Source: Litsea cubeba
Lineage: Eukaryota; Streptophyta; Magnoliopsida; Laurales; Lauraceae
Length of the DNA stretch: 64,000 nucleotides
Assembly: GCA_012931725.1 (NCBI GenBank)
Contig: CM022945.1
Span: forward strand, 21,300,318-21,364,317
Direction: 5' to 3'
The position numbers and the translations under genes were made by a program. Under the pieces are notes generated by a model, which was not told where the DNA came from, did no database searches, and saw nothing but the letters and a program-made list of their open reading frames with translations. Positions 9,725 through 19,826 of this stretch are shown piece by piece (the stretch's first letter is position 1; every line of letters begins with the position of its first letter).

Positions 9725-11810
9725 GGTAACTGAAAGCACAAAGGAAGGTAAATAAAGCCATAACTAATGGTTTAGTATTTAAATCATTACTACATATTAT
9801 TCTATATTATACTCACAAGTAATCTGTATTTGAATAATAGAGGACAAATATCGTCCATATACATGCAAGTGCACTCCAGCTCCAGTCAGCCACTTTTGAG
9901 TTTTGACCACTCATTGCCCATTTACTCTTGAGAAAAAAGAAATCATTTACACGGAGAAAGAGCCAAATATCCCACTAACCCAAAACCCGATAAACTGAGT
10001 GCTTGCATTTTTGTTACGTTCACATTATCTTGGACATGGATTTCCACCATTATTTCCTCTCCTCCTCCTTCTTGTTGTTCCTGCTTCCTTTTCCTTCTCC
10101 TTCCCTGGCTGCCAACGACGAACGCTGCCACCCAGAAGACAAAGCTGCACTCCTCGACTTCAAGAACAGCTTTTCCAATCCCGAATCTCTTCCCTCGTGG
10201 GATCCCGACACCGACTGCTGCGGCTGGTACGTCGTCGATTGCGACGAGAAGACGAACCGAGTCACTGGCCTCACTCTAGTTTACTCCTCCGTCTCAGGGA
10301 CCATACCCGACGCCGTCGGCCGCCTCGCCCACCTCCAGAGCCTCCGCCTCCACAAATCGGCCAAATCCCACCGTCCATCACCAAGCTCAAGGCCCTCGAC
10401 AATCTCGACATCACCTGGACCAATATCTCGGGCCCCATCCTTCCGTTTCTCGCCGAGCTCCAAAATCTCAAATTTCTCCTCCTCTCCTTCAACAATCTCT
10501 CCGGCTCCATCCCTCCCGAGCTCGCCCGTCTCCCCAATATAGTTGGAATCGAGCTCGACCGAAACCGGCTCACCGGCAAGATACCGGAATCTTTCGGGCA
10601 TTTCGTGGGTTCCGTACCGGGTCTCAGACTATCGCACAACATGCTTTCGGGTCAAATACCGGAATCTCTCGGCAACTCGGATTTCTCGAGCATCGATTTA
10701 TCGCGGAATCAACTCGTGGGAGACGCTTTCATGTTATTCAATGCCTCGAAACGCACGAGCACAATCGATATCTCGCGAAACATGCTGGAGTTCGATTTAT
10801 CGGGAGTGGAGTTTCCGTCGAGCAATTTGATTGCGTTGGATATATCGCATAACAGGGTGTTTGGCAGGATCCCGTCGCAGATAACGGAGGCCATTTATCT
10901 GCAAATTTTTTACGTGACCTATAACCGTTTATGTGGGGAGATACCGCAGGGTTGGAAGCTAAAGTATACTGGGAACTTCGATGAATCGTCTTATTTGCAC
11001 AACCGCTGCCTCTGTGGGCCACCTCTGCAGCCATGTAAAGCCAATGAAAATTGACTTGTTTAGCTGCTGGCTACGGTTGTAACTTGTAAGGAACTGTGAG
11101 ATCTGCCTTTAGTAGTCAAAACTGATGCATACGGGAGTAAAATAAAAACCTTTTCCGCTTATGGAATTATATTTTATAGTTTTTATAGGGTTTTTTTTTT
11201 TTTTTTTTTCTAATGATGTGGGTTTCCCTTAGTCTTTTGATCTAACATGGCGATTTCCCCTATCTTTGCACCTTATTGACCCAACAGCTGACCAAATCAT
11301 TTCTTGGCATTTCTCTAGCTGTACCGAATTACTCTCTAGTATAATTTCCTTGTTCTTAGAAAAAAGAAAAAAAAAATCCCACCCAATGCCCTTCAAGTGA
11401 CACGACCTGATAACCAATGTTATGCTTTGTTCTTGATTAATCACGTGATGGTTATACTGGAAGACATGGAACCCGTGAAGTCCCAGTGATAAGCAGTACC
11501 TTCGTTGTATGCAGAATGTTGTCCTACAGGTAGATTAAATAATACAGCTTATATGCACTATAGCTTGTGAAATCTACTTACATGCAAGTTTATCAATAAA
11601 ATAAAAAAAGGTAGATGGAAAGGTCTCATCATAGACAAAGGCCAGAAAATTAGCCCCATCTGATTATTCCAACCATTGGGCTTAACAGCCTTAAAGTTTA
11701 ATGGCATCTTAATTATATATTTTCTTGATATTCAATTCAACGGTGAGTGTAAAATTAGGAATGATGCTAGATCATAAGATGAAATGAGTATTAAAGGAAT
11801 AGCATTGAAG
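9725..11810 (+). repeat. PGIP tandem duplication unit (PGIP2 copy)
   Basis: Homology with the other PGIP copies extends beyond the gene. Upstream, about 9725-10035 matches 5720-6065 (PGIP1) and, in part, 33300-33551 (PGIP3). Downstream, about 11055-11810 matches parts of 34593-36125 (PGIP3), including a block ending ..GATCATAAGATGAAA. The copies therefore arose as segments of at least 2 kb. Boundaries are approximate because they were judged by eye. Confidence 0.6.
10036..11054 (+). pseudogene. PGIP2: PGIP pseudogene with a 13-bp deletion
   Basis: The start (10036), signal peptide, N-terminal cap, repeats and C-terminal cap are all recognisable and very close to PGIP1 and PGIP3. Between 10355 and 10356, 13 bp present in the intact copies are missing, which removes codons in the ..LHKIPNLIGQ.. 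segment and shifts the frame. Read from its own ATG, the product keeps about 105 PGIP residues, then about 63 unrelated residues to a stop at 10540-10542. The remaining LRRs stay open in another frame to 11054 with no other lesion, so the loss looks recent. The TATA element is also altered: GATAAAC at about 9990 where PGIP1 has TATAAAA. A sequencing error is less likely for a 13-bp gap than for a single base. Confidence 0.85.
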
Positions 11811-12418
11811 AAAGGTGGGCTCAAGCGGGCCCCACAATGCTGAACTTTACTCTCAGTTGATTGTGGGAGAACATTTTCCTTCATTCGTTGGTTTTTTTTT
11901 TTTTTTTTTTTTCTAGTTACTCAGGGAAGAACATAAAGCCTCGCAGCATGCCAAATCACTAATGATTGAGTGGCAAGGCACTAGAAGCCTAATTTATTTT
12001 CTACAATTTAGGTATTCATATATTGAGAATTTATAAATTTTTCGAAAGCGGTCCTCTGCATGGGAGTGGGATTCCTGAATCTACCTCTTGGGTGGAGGCT
12101 GTGCAAATGCAAATGTCGAAGAGGCTAGATTTTTAAGAATTTCAAAGGTCCTTTCGGATCTTTTAGATCGTAGGAATTTGAAATTGTAGTAAATACTAAA
12201 TAAACATGCCATTTGCATATGCCCAGAAGACCACTCATCACGTCATGTGTAGAAGAACAACCCTAAGATCTGCCTGTGGTCCTCATGCTCACGTCAGAAG
12301 TACCACTCCTAGTCCAATGATCCAAAATCAAGCAGGAAAATTTTTTAAAAAGAGAGCGCATGTCAGAGTTGTATATGTATCATCTTAATTAGATAAAATC
12401 TCTGAATTGGTATAATCT
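11055..12418. other. PGIP2 downstream flank, no gene
   Basis: 3' flank of PGIP2 with poly(T) runs near 11192 and 11891. At about 11606-11690 there is a single copy of the motif that is repeated four times downstream of PGIP3 (35666-35995). No gene supported. Confidence 0.5.
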
Positions 12419-12643
12419 CCAGTCGTGTAAAATTATACACAAAAACTCCACAGCACAGCCCATCTTGTAGTTTTGGATCAAATAATTTGCAATATTTAAT
12501 AAATTTGTTTTCTTTTAAATGATCAGATTTCAAAGATCTATTTTATTTGATAAGGCCAATGGGTATTGTAAACTCTGCAATGGCATATATTTAAAATTAA
12601 AAAAGGCATTATATTGATCTGGATCTAATTTATTTACATCTAA
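12419..12643 (+). repeat. Dispersed direct repeat, copy B (about 225 bp)
   Basis: Direct copy of 9396-9619. In copy A a PGIP promoter follows; here none does. Copy B may therefore be the left edge of a further PGIP unit whose gene was deleted, or simply a dispersed repeat. Confidence 0.7.
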
Positions 12644-12935
12644 AGTTTTTAACAACGGCAGTGCTGCCTTAACCCGTCTAGGCGTCTACTGCCCTCAACT
12701 TCGATAGTCTCACACAAAAAGGTCCTTGGAAAATCACTCCTACTTTGGACGATACCTGTTGGTTCATGACCTAGTGGTTCAAGCCCTCTTGAAATGAGGG
12801 TGTGATTTTTATTAGTAGGGAGTAGGGTTAGAGGTGATATATTTCTCATACACATCCCCTTCCTCTCTTTCTTTAGTTTTTTATACTTTGTACTACTGGG
12901 GACAGAGCCCATACATTCATGAATAGAAAGAACCA

Positions 12936-13062
12936 CACAAGGGTTGGCTGAGTGGTCAGGGCCATGGTTCCTCCATCTTTCGGAGGTAGAGGTCTTGGTA
13001 TCAACTCCCGATTTCCCCTTTTTCAAAAAATCGAAGGTTAAATCCACTAGTATTACCACCTT
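12936..13062 (+). repeat. Candidate tRNA-derived SINE head
   Basis: GGTTGGCTGAGTGGTCAGGG matches the polymerase III box A pattern (TGGCTGAGTGG). About 45 bp on, GGTATCAACTCC resembles box B with 2-3 mismatches. The intervening sequence does not fold into a tRNA cloverleaf that I can draw, so a SINE is more likely than a tRNA gene. The 3' limit is uncertain. Confidence 0.4.
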
Positions 13063-13651
13063 TAACTCACAAAAGTGTTTATTTGATTTTTCTCTGAATC
13101 CAAAGAGATTATTCTAACCCGGAAACCCTCCCATAGAAGAAGAAGAAGGGGAAAAAAAAAAAAAAAACCACCCAAGTGGCAACACATCCCAAATTCAGAT
13201 GTGGGCTGCGCTTCAATACAGCGTCGCTGCAGCATCATCGTCCTATAAAAGTTGCCACGTTTTTTGAAATCCCAAGATCGCAGTCACACAATCTGCAGTT
13301 ATTGTCTTCATTTTAGTTCCATATTTGCCCTTTTCAACTAAACAACAACTATCTCAACTCTCAAATCCCTCACACTCCTTAACCAGAAAAAAAAATAAAA
13401 TAAAAAACGTCGAGCCTTATCTCACCCTATCTCTAAAACGTCTTTCCTACCAAAATATATCAATGGCCCCATCATTTTTTCAAATGGAAACAACTCAAAT
13501 TAAAAATTAATAATAATTATAGAAAGTAAAAGCAATATTCTTTTGTCACCTAGAGATTTGAGGTCCAAGGCTGTTCAACTTCAAGGCCTAACTTTGATGG
13601 GTGAAAAGAATATCGTATTAAAAAATAGTCAAGGTCATTTAAGATTGGAAC
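13063..13651. other. Intergenic DNA left of the Tat element
   Basis: No gene seen; contains an A run near 13151-13166. The last five bases, GGAAC (13647-13651), are the target site duplication of the gypsy element and recur at 26625-26629. Confidence 0.6.
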
Positions 13652-14595
13652 TGTAGGTGCAGAAAATAATGACCCACAATAAGAGGGTGCCTTACAGGAC
13701 TTATCCGAGAAGATGGTGATGACTGTATGTGACTGGATGCCGTCCGGAAACCTGAAAGGGAAGAACAAATGGTCAGAGGACCCTGGCCTGGGCGGCGCAA
13801 GGCTCTCCGATGCCAAAGTCAGTATGGGAACTGGAGCAATGGAAGAAGGGGAAGAAGAGAGGCAGAGTAACGGCTCTGGGTATGGAAAATGGCATACCTT
13901 GGATGGTGGCTTGAACCTCTATTTATAGTGCGTGGAACGTATCTTTTTGGAGATATTTTGGTGTGGATCCCGCGATTTGACTGGGAAGTCATGATCAGCC
14001 CACATTGCATTAATTGTGGTCCAATCCAGCCCACTATGCATTAAATGCCCGTCGGGTCAGCCCACATCGCATTTAATGCACATCTTGTTGGGCCAGATCC
14101 TGTTGGGCGCCTTTGGCGGTAGGGGTACCAGCGGATCTGCCCTCGGGCCCTGCCCTGATGTGGCCTCAGCCGCTGGATGTCGTTCTGTCAGGGATCTGGC
14201 GAAGATTGTAGGCGGCTGGATGTCGCATCTGTCCCACTAGCTCGTGCCCCTATCCCTCCACGTGCCTGATGACGTGGGGGATGAGGGGCGCATGTGAAGG
14301 TTCTCTCTTGCTTCGGCTTCTGTCCCGGCTTCTTCAGCCGAGGTGGAACTTTCTGCCGAGATGGTACCCGGGGTGGCTCAACCGAGGTGGAGCTCCTTTC
14401 CGAGATGACGCCCGAGGTGGGCCAGTTCGGCGCTAAGGGCCCGGAGCTGCCTGACTTCGGCCGGGCCTCCTGCCCTGGTAGCCGGGGTGAGCTTGGTGCC
14501 ACGTGGATGGCACGAGGATGGCACGTGAGAATGCTTAACCTCATCTGATGGCTGCGATTAACTTAATCCTGTGGTTCTGGAAATCTCCCCACACA
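13652..14595 (-). repeat. 3' LTR of the Tat element
   Basis: On the minus strand it begins TGTGTGGGGAG and ends GCACCTACA, with canonical TG..CA ends. It is 944 bp against 933 bp for the 5' LTR. The difference is an 11-bp tandem duplication near 14511-14531 (GATGGCACGAG). It carries the same minus-strand TATAAATA as the other LTR (near 13920). Confidence 0.93.
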
Positions 14596-14612
14596 ATTGC
14601 CCCCTAGCTTTT
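14596..14612 (-). other. Polypurine tract of the Tat element
   Basis: On the minus strand AAAAGCTAGGGGGCAAT directly precedes the 3' LTR start TGTGTGG. A purine-rich run at this place is the expected plus-strand primer, and it confirms the element's orientation. Confidence 0.7.
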
Positions 14613-15122
14613 GACCTCTGGAGTGTGCTAGCCTTTTGGGGTTGAAAGCTAGAAGAATCTGCCTAGGGATACTGTGATCATTACCTGGTGTCGCTTCAAC
14701 TCTTTATGCCTGGTGTCGCTTCAACTCTTTAAAGCAATAAATGCCCTGCCCTGTTCGCCTTTGGAACCGGGCTGACGGCTACACGCGTAGCTTCTGCGCC
14801 GATTGTGTTGTCTCATTGATTGACGGGCACGGGCTTTGAAGTGTCTCTTCGAATTCGGAGGCGGTACCCAAATGAGGGTTCCTCCTTCTACAAATAGGGT
14901 CGTCCCCTTCTTTTTCTCGCTCCCGATTTCTTTCGCCTTCGCCCTTGCTCTGGATTTCTGCTCTGGTTCCTGAGATCTGTTCGAAGAGGACGACCGTAGA
15001 TAGCGTCTGGATCTGCTCTTGATCTGCCTCTTCGTCCCTGTAAGTCGCTCTGTTCCTCCGTCTGGTTCTTCTTGGGGTTTTTCAATTTCTAGGGTTTTCC
15101 TTCGTCGGCACCCCTTCTAGTC

Positions 15123-17620
15123 ATGGGCACCCCTAGGTTTAGGGTAGATTCTGATGAGGGCTTGGCCGAGTTTAGGGCTGCCTTCAAAATTCCGGAGGGG
15201 GTCCTCCTGAAACCGGCGGACCTTGCCGACGCTGCCCTGTATCGCTGCTACGGCGGCTGGATGCCATTCTCCCTGATCTCTGTGATCGAGGGTGGGGTCA
15301 GGTTTCCACTGCACCCCCTGCTTAGGGCTTGCCTTAGCCTTTGGTCCCTTGCCCCGGGCCAACTGATGCCCAATGGCTACAAGGTCATCATGGGCACAAC
15401 GAAGCTGAACGAGATCTTGGGGACCAACTTAGGCCCTCACGACATCGAGGACACATATGATATCTGCAAGGCTGGGGAGGGAAGATATTATCTCCGTGTG
15501 AAGCCGCAGCGAAGGGGCTTCGTCCTAGCCTTGGAGGACTCAAGTAAGAATGCTGAGGAGGATTTCTTCTGTGTCTCGGGGAACTGGGAGTTCGGCCCGG
15601 GTGAAGACAGGAGGCTGTCGGTCCCACGTCGCCCTGGGGAAGTCCCAAGTAATCTTCATTGCTTTTCTCCTTTACTGTTTTGCTTACCTCATTGATGCCG
15701 AACTGATACTCTTTTTTGCCTGTTGAGCAGAGGCGGGTGCAAGGCGACGCCGAGCTGCTAGCGAAGGTTGGAGGAGGAACACCGAAGACATCAACAAAGT
15801 TGAAAGGTACAAGGGTCACGAAACCCGGTCGGCGTGGAAGCTGCTCGGGTACACGCCGAGGTATCGCGGCCACTACCAGAGAACCGGAGTACCTGAGGTG
15901 GACGAGGTGCACCCGGACCGTCCAACCGTATCAGTTGCGGTGTTCAGCGGGGTCCCCTTGACCGATCCCGTTGCCGACCGAACTGCGTCTGGAGCCGAGG
16001 CGTCCACCTCCGATCCGGAGCTGCCGGACTTATCGCAGATAGTGGAAGCTTATCTCTCTGATCAAGGGGAGGACATGGAGGGAAGCTCGAGGGAGCTTGC
16101 TGTCAAGGACCTGGCTGCTAAGTTTAAGCAGAGGTTAGTGTCTTCTGGAGCCCCATCATCTGCCGGTACTCGTGCTACTTCGGGTCCGGCGGGCGCTGGT
16201 GCTCTCTCTGCTTCGGCCCCTGCCCCGAGCGGGGGAGCCCGGCGACGCTCGCCGGACCGCTCAAAGGAGGGGTCCCCGCCCAAGAAGAAAGCCAAGGCGG
16301 GGGAGAAGAGCTCGAAGGCTGATCTGCAGCCGAAGGGCAGGACTTCGGCTCACCCACTTGGTGAGAAGAGCGCGCCGAAGGAGAAGAGCGCGCCGGCCGA
16401 AAAGAGTGCGCCGGTCAGCAAATCGGCTGTTGAACCTGCGCGCGAGCCTCCCATCTCGACGGGGCAAGGGTCCGGATCGGCCTCCGGGCCCCGAACTGCC
16501 CCAGCCCCGTGGAAGCCGAAAATGGAAACCTCTACCGGCAAGCCCCTGAACGTTGAAGACCGATTGCTAGGAAATGCCGAGGTGATCGGGGCTCTCGCCA
16601 AGGCATGTGCTCTGCCGAGAGACATGGAGACGCACGATAGGTTCGAGGATGAGAGCCTGATGGTCTCGGCGATCCAGGATAGTCTTCGGGTAAGTGTTTG
16701 GAACGCTTTCCTTCATTCTTCAAGAGTCTTGGTCGAACCTGACTCTCTGTTTCCATTTGCAGAACGTGCAGAGACTCCTAACCGTGGTGGGGAGGAGGGA
16801 TAGGAACGCCGCGAGAGTGACCCGCCTGGAGTCCGAGCGGGAGAAGCTGAAGAAGGAGCTGGATGATCAGCGGAAGGGAATGGAAGAGCTTAAGGCGGCC
16901 AGTGCCGGGGAGTCTGCTCGACTGGCATCGGTTTTGACTGAGAACGCCGAACTTTCGTCCAGGGCCAACCATATGAAAGGCGAGCTCTGGATGAAGAACA
17001 AGAAGACCGCCGAATTGGAATCTGAGCTGGCCAGATTGAAGTCTGAGTCGACGGCTGAGGTAACAAGGTTGCGGGGGGAGGTCTTGGCCGGTCGCGCTGA
17101 GAGGGAGAAGCTGGTGAAGGAAAAGGCCTCTCTTCAGGCCGAGGCCCAGTCCGCCTTCCAGGATGGGGTAGATCGAGCCACCGAGCTGTATGAGAAGCAG
17201 GTGGAGGAGATCACCGCAATCTTATTCGAGGAAGGATGCCTGGCCGCACTGAGACGTGCGGGGGTCCCTGAAGACCACCCAGTCTATCAGGACCTGCCGA
17301 AGTATTCGGACCTGGACCCCGAGCCGAGCTCCGCACCTGCAACTGATAGTGCCCCGGTCGAAGCTCCTGCAACTGAAAGCGCTCCGGTCGAAGCTCCTGC
17401 TGCTGATGACGCTCCAGCTGCCCTGGTCTCGAGCGATGCCTCAGTCGCCAGTGAGGCTTTGGCCGTGCCTCAGGGGGAGACCTCTTCTGCCCCTGGTTCG
17501 GCTGAGGTACCAGTCGAAGCCTCTTCCGTCAGCGATGCTCCGCGCGGAGTCATGATTTCGGCCGAGTCCACTGGTCCATCAGATGTGGTGATTGACCTAG
17601 TGGAGTCGCCGAAACCATAA
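15123..17620 (+). CDS. Antisense three-exon gene inside the Tat element (Transposase_28-like N-terminus, long coiled coil)
   Basis: Lies opposite to gag-pol, between pol and the 3' LTR. Reading out two introns gives one open frame of 780 residues. Exon 1 is 15123-15648, intron GTAATC..GAGCAG (15649-15730). Exon 2 is 15731-16689, intron GTAAGT..TTGCAG (16690-16762). Exon 3 is 16763-17620. Phases match (526+959+858 = 2343 nt). Exon 1 contains FPLHPLLRACLSLWSLAPGQ and PNGYKVI, recalling the 'putative gypsy type transposon' (Transposase_28) family often found in Tat-type elements. Exon 2 is rich in S, P, K and A, with a basic PPKKKAK stretch (possible nuclear signal) and EKSAP repeats. Exon 3 holds about 150 residues of heptad-like coiled coil, then APVEAPAT repeats and an acidic end. 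No stop or frameshift interrupts it, although gag and pol are broken. Role unknown; I do not claim an enzyme activity. Confidence 0.75.
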
Positions 17621-18012
17621 TGGTCTTCTTGTCTGTCATTTTGTCTGTAGTTCTTTTGCGTTTCGGCCTTGTAAACATTTTTTGCAATCAATGAAAGTCG
17701 AGCTTCTTCACTTGTGCATTTTCTCCTTGCATTTGTCTTTCTTTCATTTCTGGATGTGCATTGAATGGCATTGAACGCCCTTACTGTGTGGCGTGGCCCT
17801 TGAGGTAGAAATAGTCAAACTGTCAGGGCTGATTCTCCGTATTCTGGAGACCATAAATAGCAACAAATAAGGTGGCGCAGCCGACGAGGGAATCGGACGG
17901 ATGTCTCCACGTGGCATCATAGGGGTCGCTGGTCAACAGTCGTGCATCCCCAGTAACGCGTGGGAGACTTCGCCCTCATAACTTCTTTCGGAGACTGGGC
18001 CTTTCTTCTTCT
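17621..18012. other. Spacer between antisense gene and second promoter-like site
   Basis: Part of the Tat element. The first 100 bp are the probable 3' UTR of the antisense gene (a weak signal AATCAATGAAAG near 17687). No other gene seen. Confidence 0.5.
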
Positions 18013-18020
18013 TATAAATA
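18013..18020 (+). promoter_or_regulatory. TATA box of a possible second antisense transcript in the Tat element
   Basis: TATAAATA in the context CTTCTTCTTATAAATAGGGG, a good plant TATA setting, on the strand opposite to gag-pol. It is followed by an ATG at 18038 and, about 610 bp later, by AATAAA-type signals at about 18625 and 18644. Confidence 0.45.
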
Positions 18021-18700
18021 GGGGTGGCAAGCTTGCCATGGGAGAAGAAAAGAACCTAGCTGTAGGAATCATGTCCGGGAGGTGTCCGAAATTTCTTGAT
18101 CCAGGGGGAACCCTGCGCCGTTGGACGGCTATCCCCGAGGGGGGAAGGCTGTCGTGGTCTGCGCGCTCTCTGAAGGAAATCCCCGTGGACCACGCGCTCT
18201 CTGAACGCGGGTCCACGGCCATCCGTCCCTGGCCAGACAGAGTGAGGATGCGCTGCAGGGGGACGGTGGCGCATTCTCGTCCGACGAGGCCCTGTGCGCC
18301 CGTCGTACGGGAGGCGGGATGAGGCTCCGCTGGACCGGGGGTTTCTTCAAGCTCCGCTGGTCCCACTGACCGCCGAGGGTGTTGCAGAGCCCAGCGGGGT
18401 CCAGGGCCTCCAAACTGGAGGGGCTGTGCGATGTTTTGGTCTGACCTGCCAGAGTGCATTGCTGCATAGCCCGGTGAAGTTCAGGATCGCTCAGAGCCTC
18501 CAGGCAACGATCTGGCGTTTCCGATCCAGAGCCTCCCAGTTACTTTATTTTCTGCTTCATTTTCTGTTTTCAGAGGACTTCGATCCTCCTTTCTGTACTC
18601 TTCTTTCTGCTTTGTAGCTCTTGTAATAAAGCAGTTTACAATGAATAAAAGGGAGGAATTCTATGATTACCCAAACAGTGTCCAATGCTTTTGAATTCCT
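18021..18700 (+). other. Possible short antisense transcription unit in the Tat element
   Basis: Bounded by the TATA at 18013 and poly(A)-like signals TAATAAAG and GAATAAAAG near 18625-18650. The first ATG (18038) opens a 94-residue frame to 18322 that is rich in R, P and G and resembles nothing I know, so the transcript may be non-coding. A TTGTTTTCAG-like end and repeated short motifs (CGCGCTCTCTGAA, twice near 18158-18204) lie within. Entirely inferred from signals. Confidence 0.3.
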
Positions 18701-18934
18701 TCTATCTTTCTGTGTACTGTTCTGGAATGCTTGCATTTTGTGTTTGAGTGCTGGCACAGCTCTCTTCCTTTGGAAAGCTTTCTTTGGCCGGAATGGCTAG
18801 CTTTGGCCGAGACGAGCTGCCTTATGCCGAAGTGGAGCCATCATTCCACTGGTCCCGGCTGTTGAAGCGTGAGCTCGGCAATGATCTTTGAGGGGTGTAA
18901 AAACCCAGATATTAGGAATCCGGCCGAGTGTCTG

Positions 18935-19748
18935 AACTCGAGGCCTTCTCCATAGCCCAAGGCTAGGAGCTTTAGGAATCGACCGAGTCTGGACTCGAGG
19001 TCTCTTCCAGGGCGGTGGGCCCGATCCCGGCCGAGTAAACTCGAGGCCTTCTCCATAGCCCAAGGCTAGGAGCTTTAGGAAGCGACCGAGTCTGGACTCG
19101 AGGTCTCTTCCAGGGCGGTGGGCCCGATCCCGGCCGAGTAAACTCGAGGCCTTCTCCGTAGCCCAAGGCTAGGAGCTTTAGGAAGCGACCGAGTCTGGAC
19201 TCGAGGTTTCTTCCAGGGCGGTGGGCCTGATCCCGGCCGAGTAAACTCGAGGCCTTCTCCATAGCCCAAGGCTAGGAGCTTTAGGAATCGACCGAGTCTG
19301 GACTCGAGGTCTCTTCCAGGGCGGTGGGCCCGATCCCGGCCGAGTAAACTTGAGGCCTTCTCCATAGCCCAAGGCTAGGAGCTTTAGGAAGCGACCGAGT
19401 CTGGACTCGAGGTCTCTTCCAGGGCGGTGGGCCCGATCCCGGCCGAGTAAACTCGAGGCCTTCTCCATAGCCCAAGGCTAGGAGCTTTAGGAAGCGACCG
19501 AGTCTGGACTCGAGGTCTCTTCCAGGGCGGTGGGCCCGATCCCGGCCGAGTAAACTCGAGGCCTTCTCCATAGCCCAAGGCTAGGAGCTTTAGGAAGCGA
19601 CCGAGTCTGGACTCGAGGTCTCTTCCAGGGCGGTGGGCCCGATCCCGGCCGAGTAAACTCGAGGCCTTCTCCATAGCCCAAGGCTAGGAGCTTTAGGAAG
19701 CGACCGAGTCTGGACTCGAGGTCTCTTCCAGGGCGGTGGGCCCGATCC
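18935..19748. repeat. 103-bp minisatellite, about 7.9 copies, in the Tat element
   Basis: Units start AACTCGAGGCCTTCTCC at 18935, 19038, 19141, 19244, 19347, 19450, 19553 and 19656, each exactly 103 bp apart; the last is partial. Copies differ by only one or a few bases. The array sits just downstream of the integrase end on the coding strand. The minus strand is open in overlapping 96-codon frames, but since 103 is not a multiple of three and the frames follow the repeat period, this is a by-product. Tandem arrays in this interval are known in Tat/Ogre elements. Confidence 0.95.
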
Positions 19749-19826
19749 GTTGAAATCAGTCAGAGAGATGACAAGTTGATGACAAGGTGAAAGCTGCTTT
19801 CATTGATTCTGAGATTCATTACATCC

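Noticed and set aside
12936..13010. tRNA gene
   Set aside because: Box A fits, but box B is imperfect and I could not draw paired acceptor, anticodon and T arms. A SINE head is the better reading.
15898..16803. Exon 2 region of the antisense gene as a separate single-exon gene
   Set aside because: It starts at GTG with no promoter, and its frame joins exons 1 and 3 exactly through good introns.
19075..19681. Series of 96-codon minus-strand frames, each 103 bp apart
   Set aside because: They follow the minisatellite period and shift frame every unit, have no start context and match no protein. They are by-products of the repeat.
18935..19748. Regular repeats that might suggest a CRISPR array
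   Set aside because: Units are contiguous 103-bp repeats with no unique spacers, in plant nuclear DNA.
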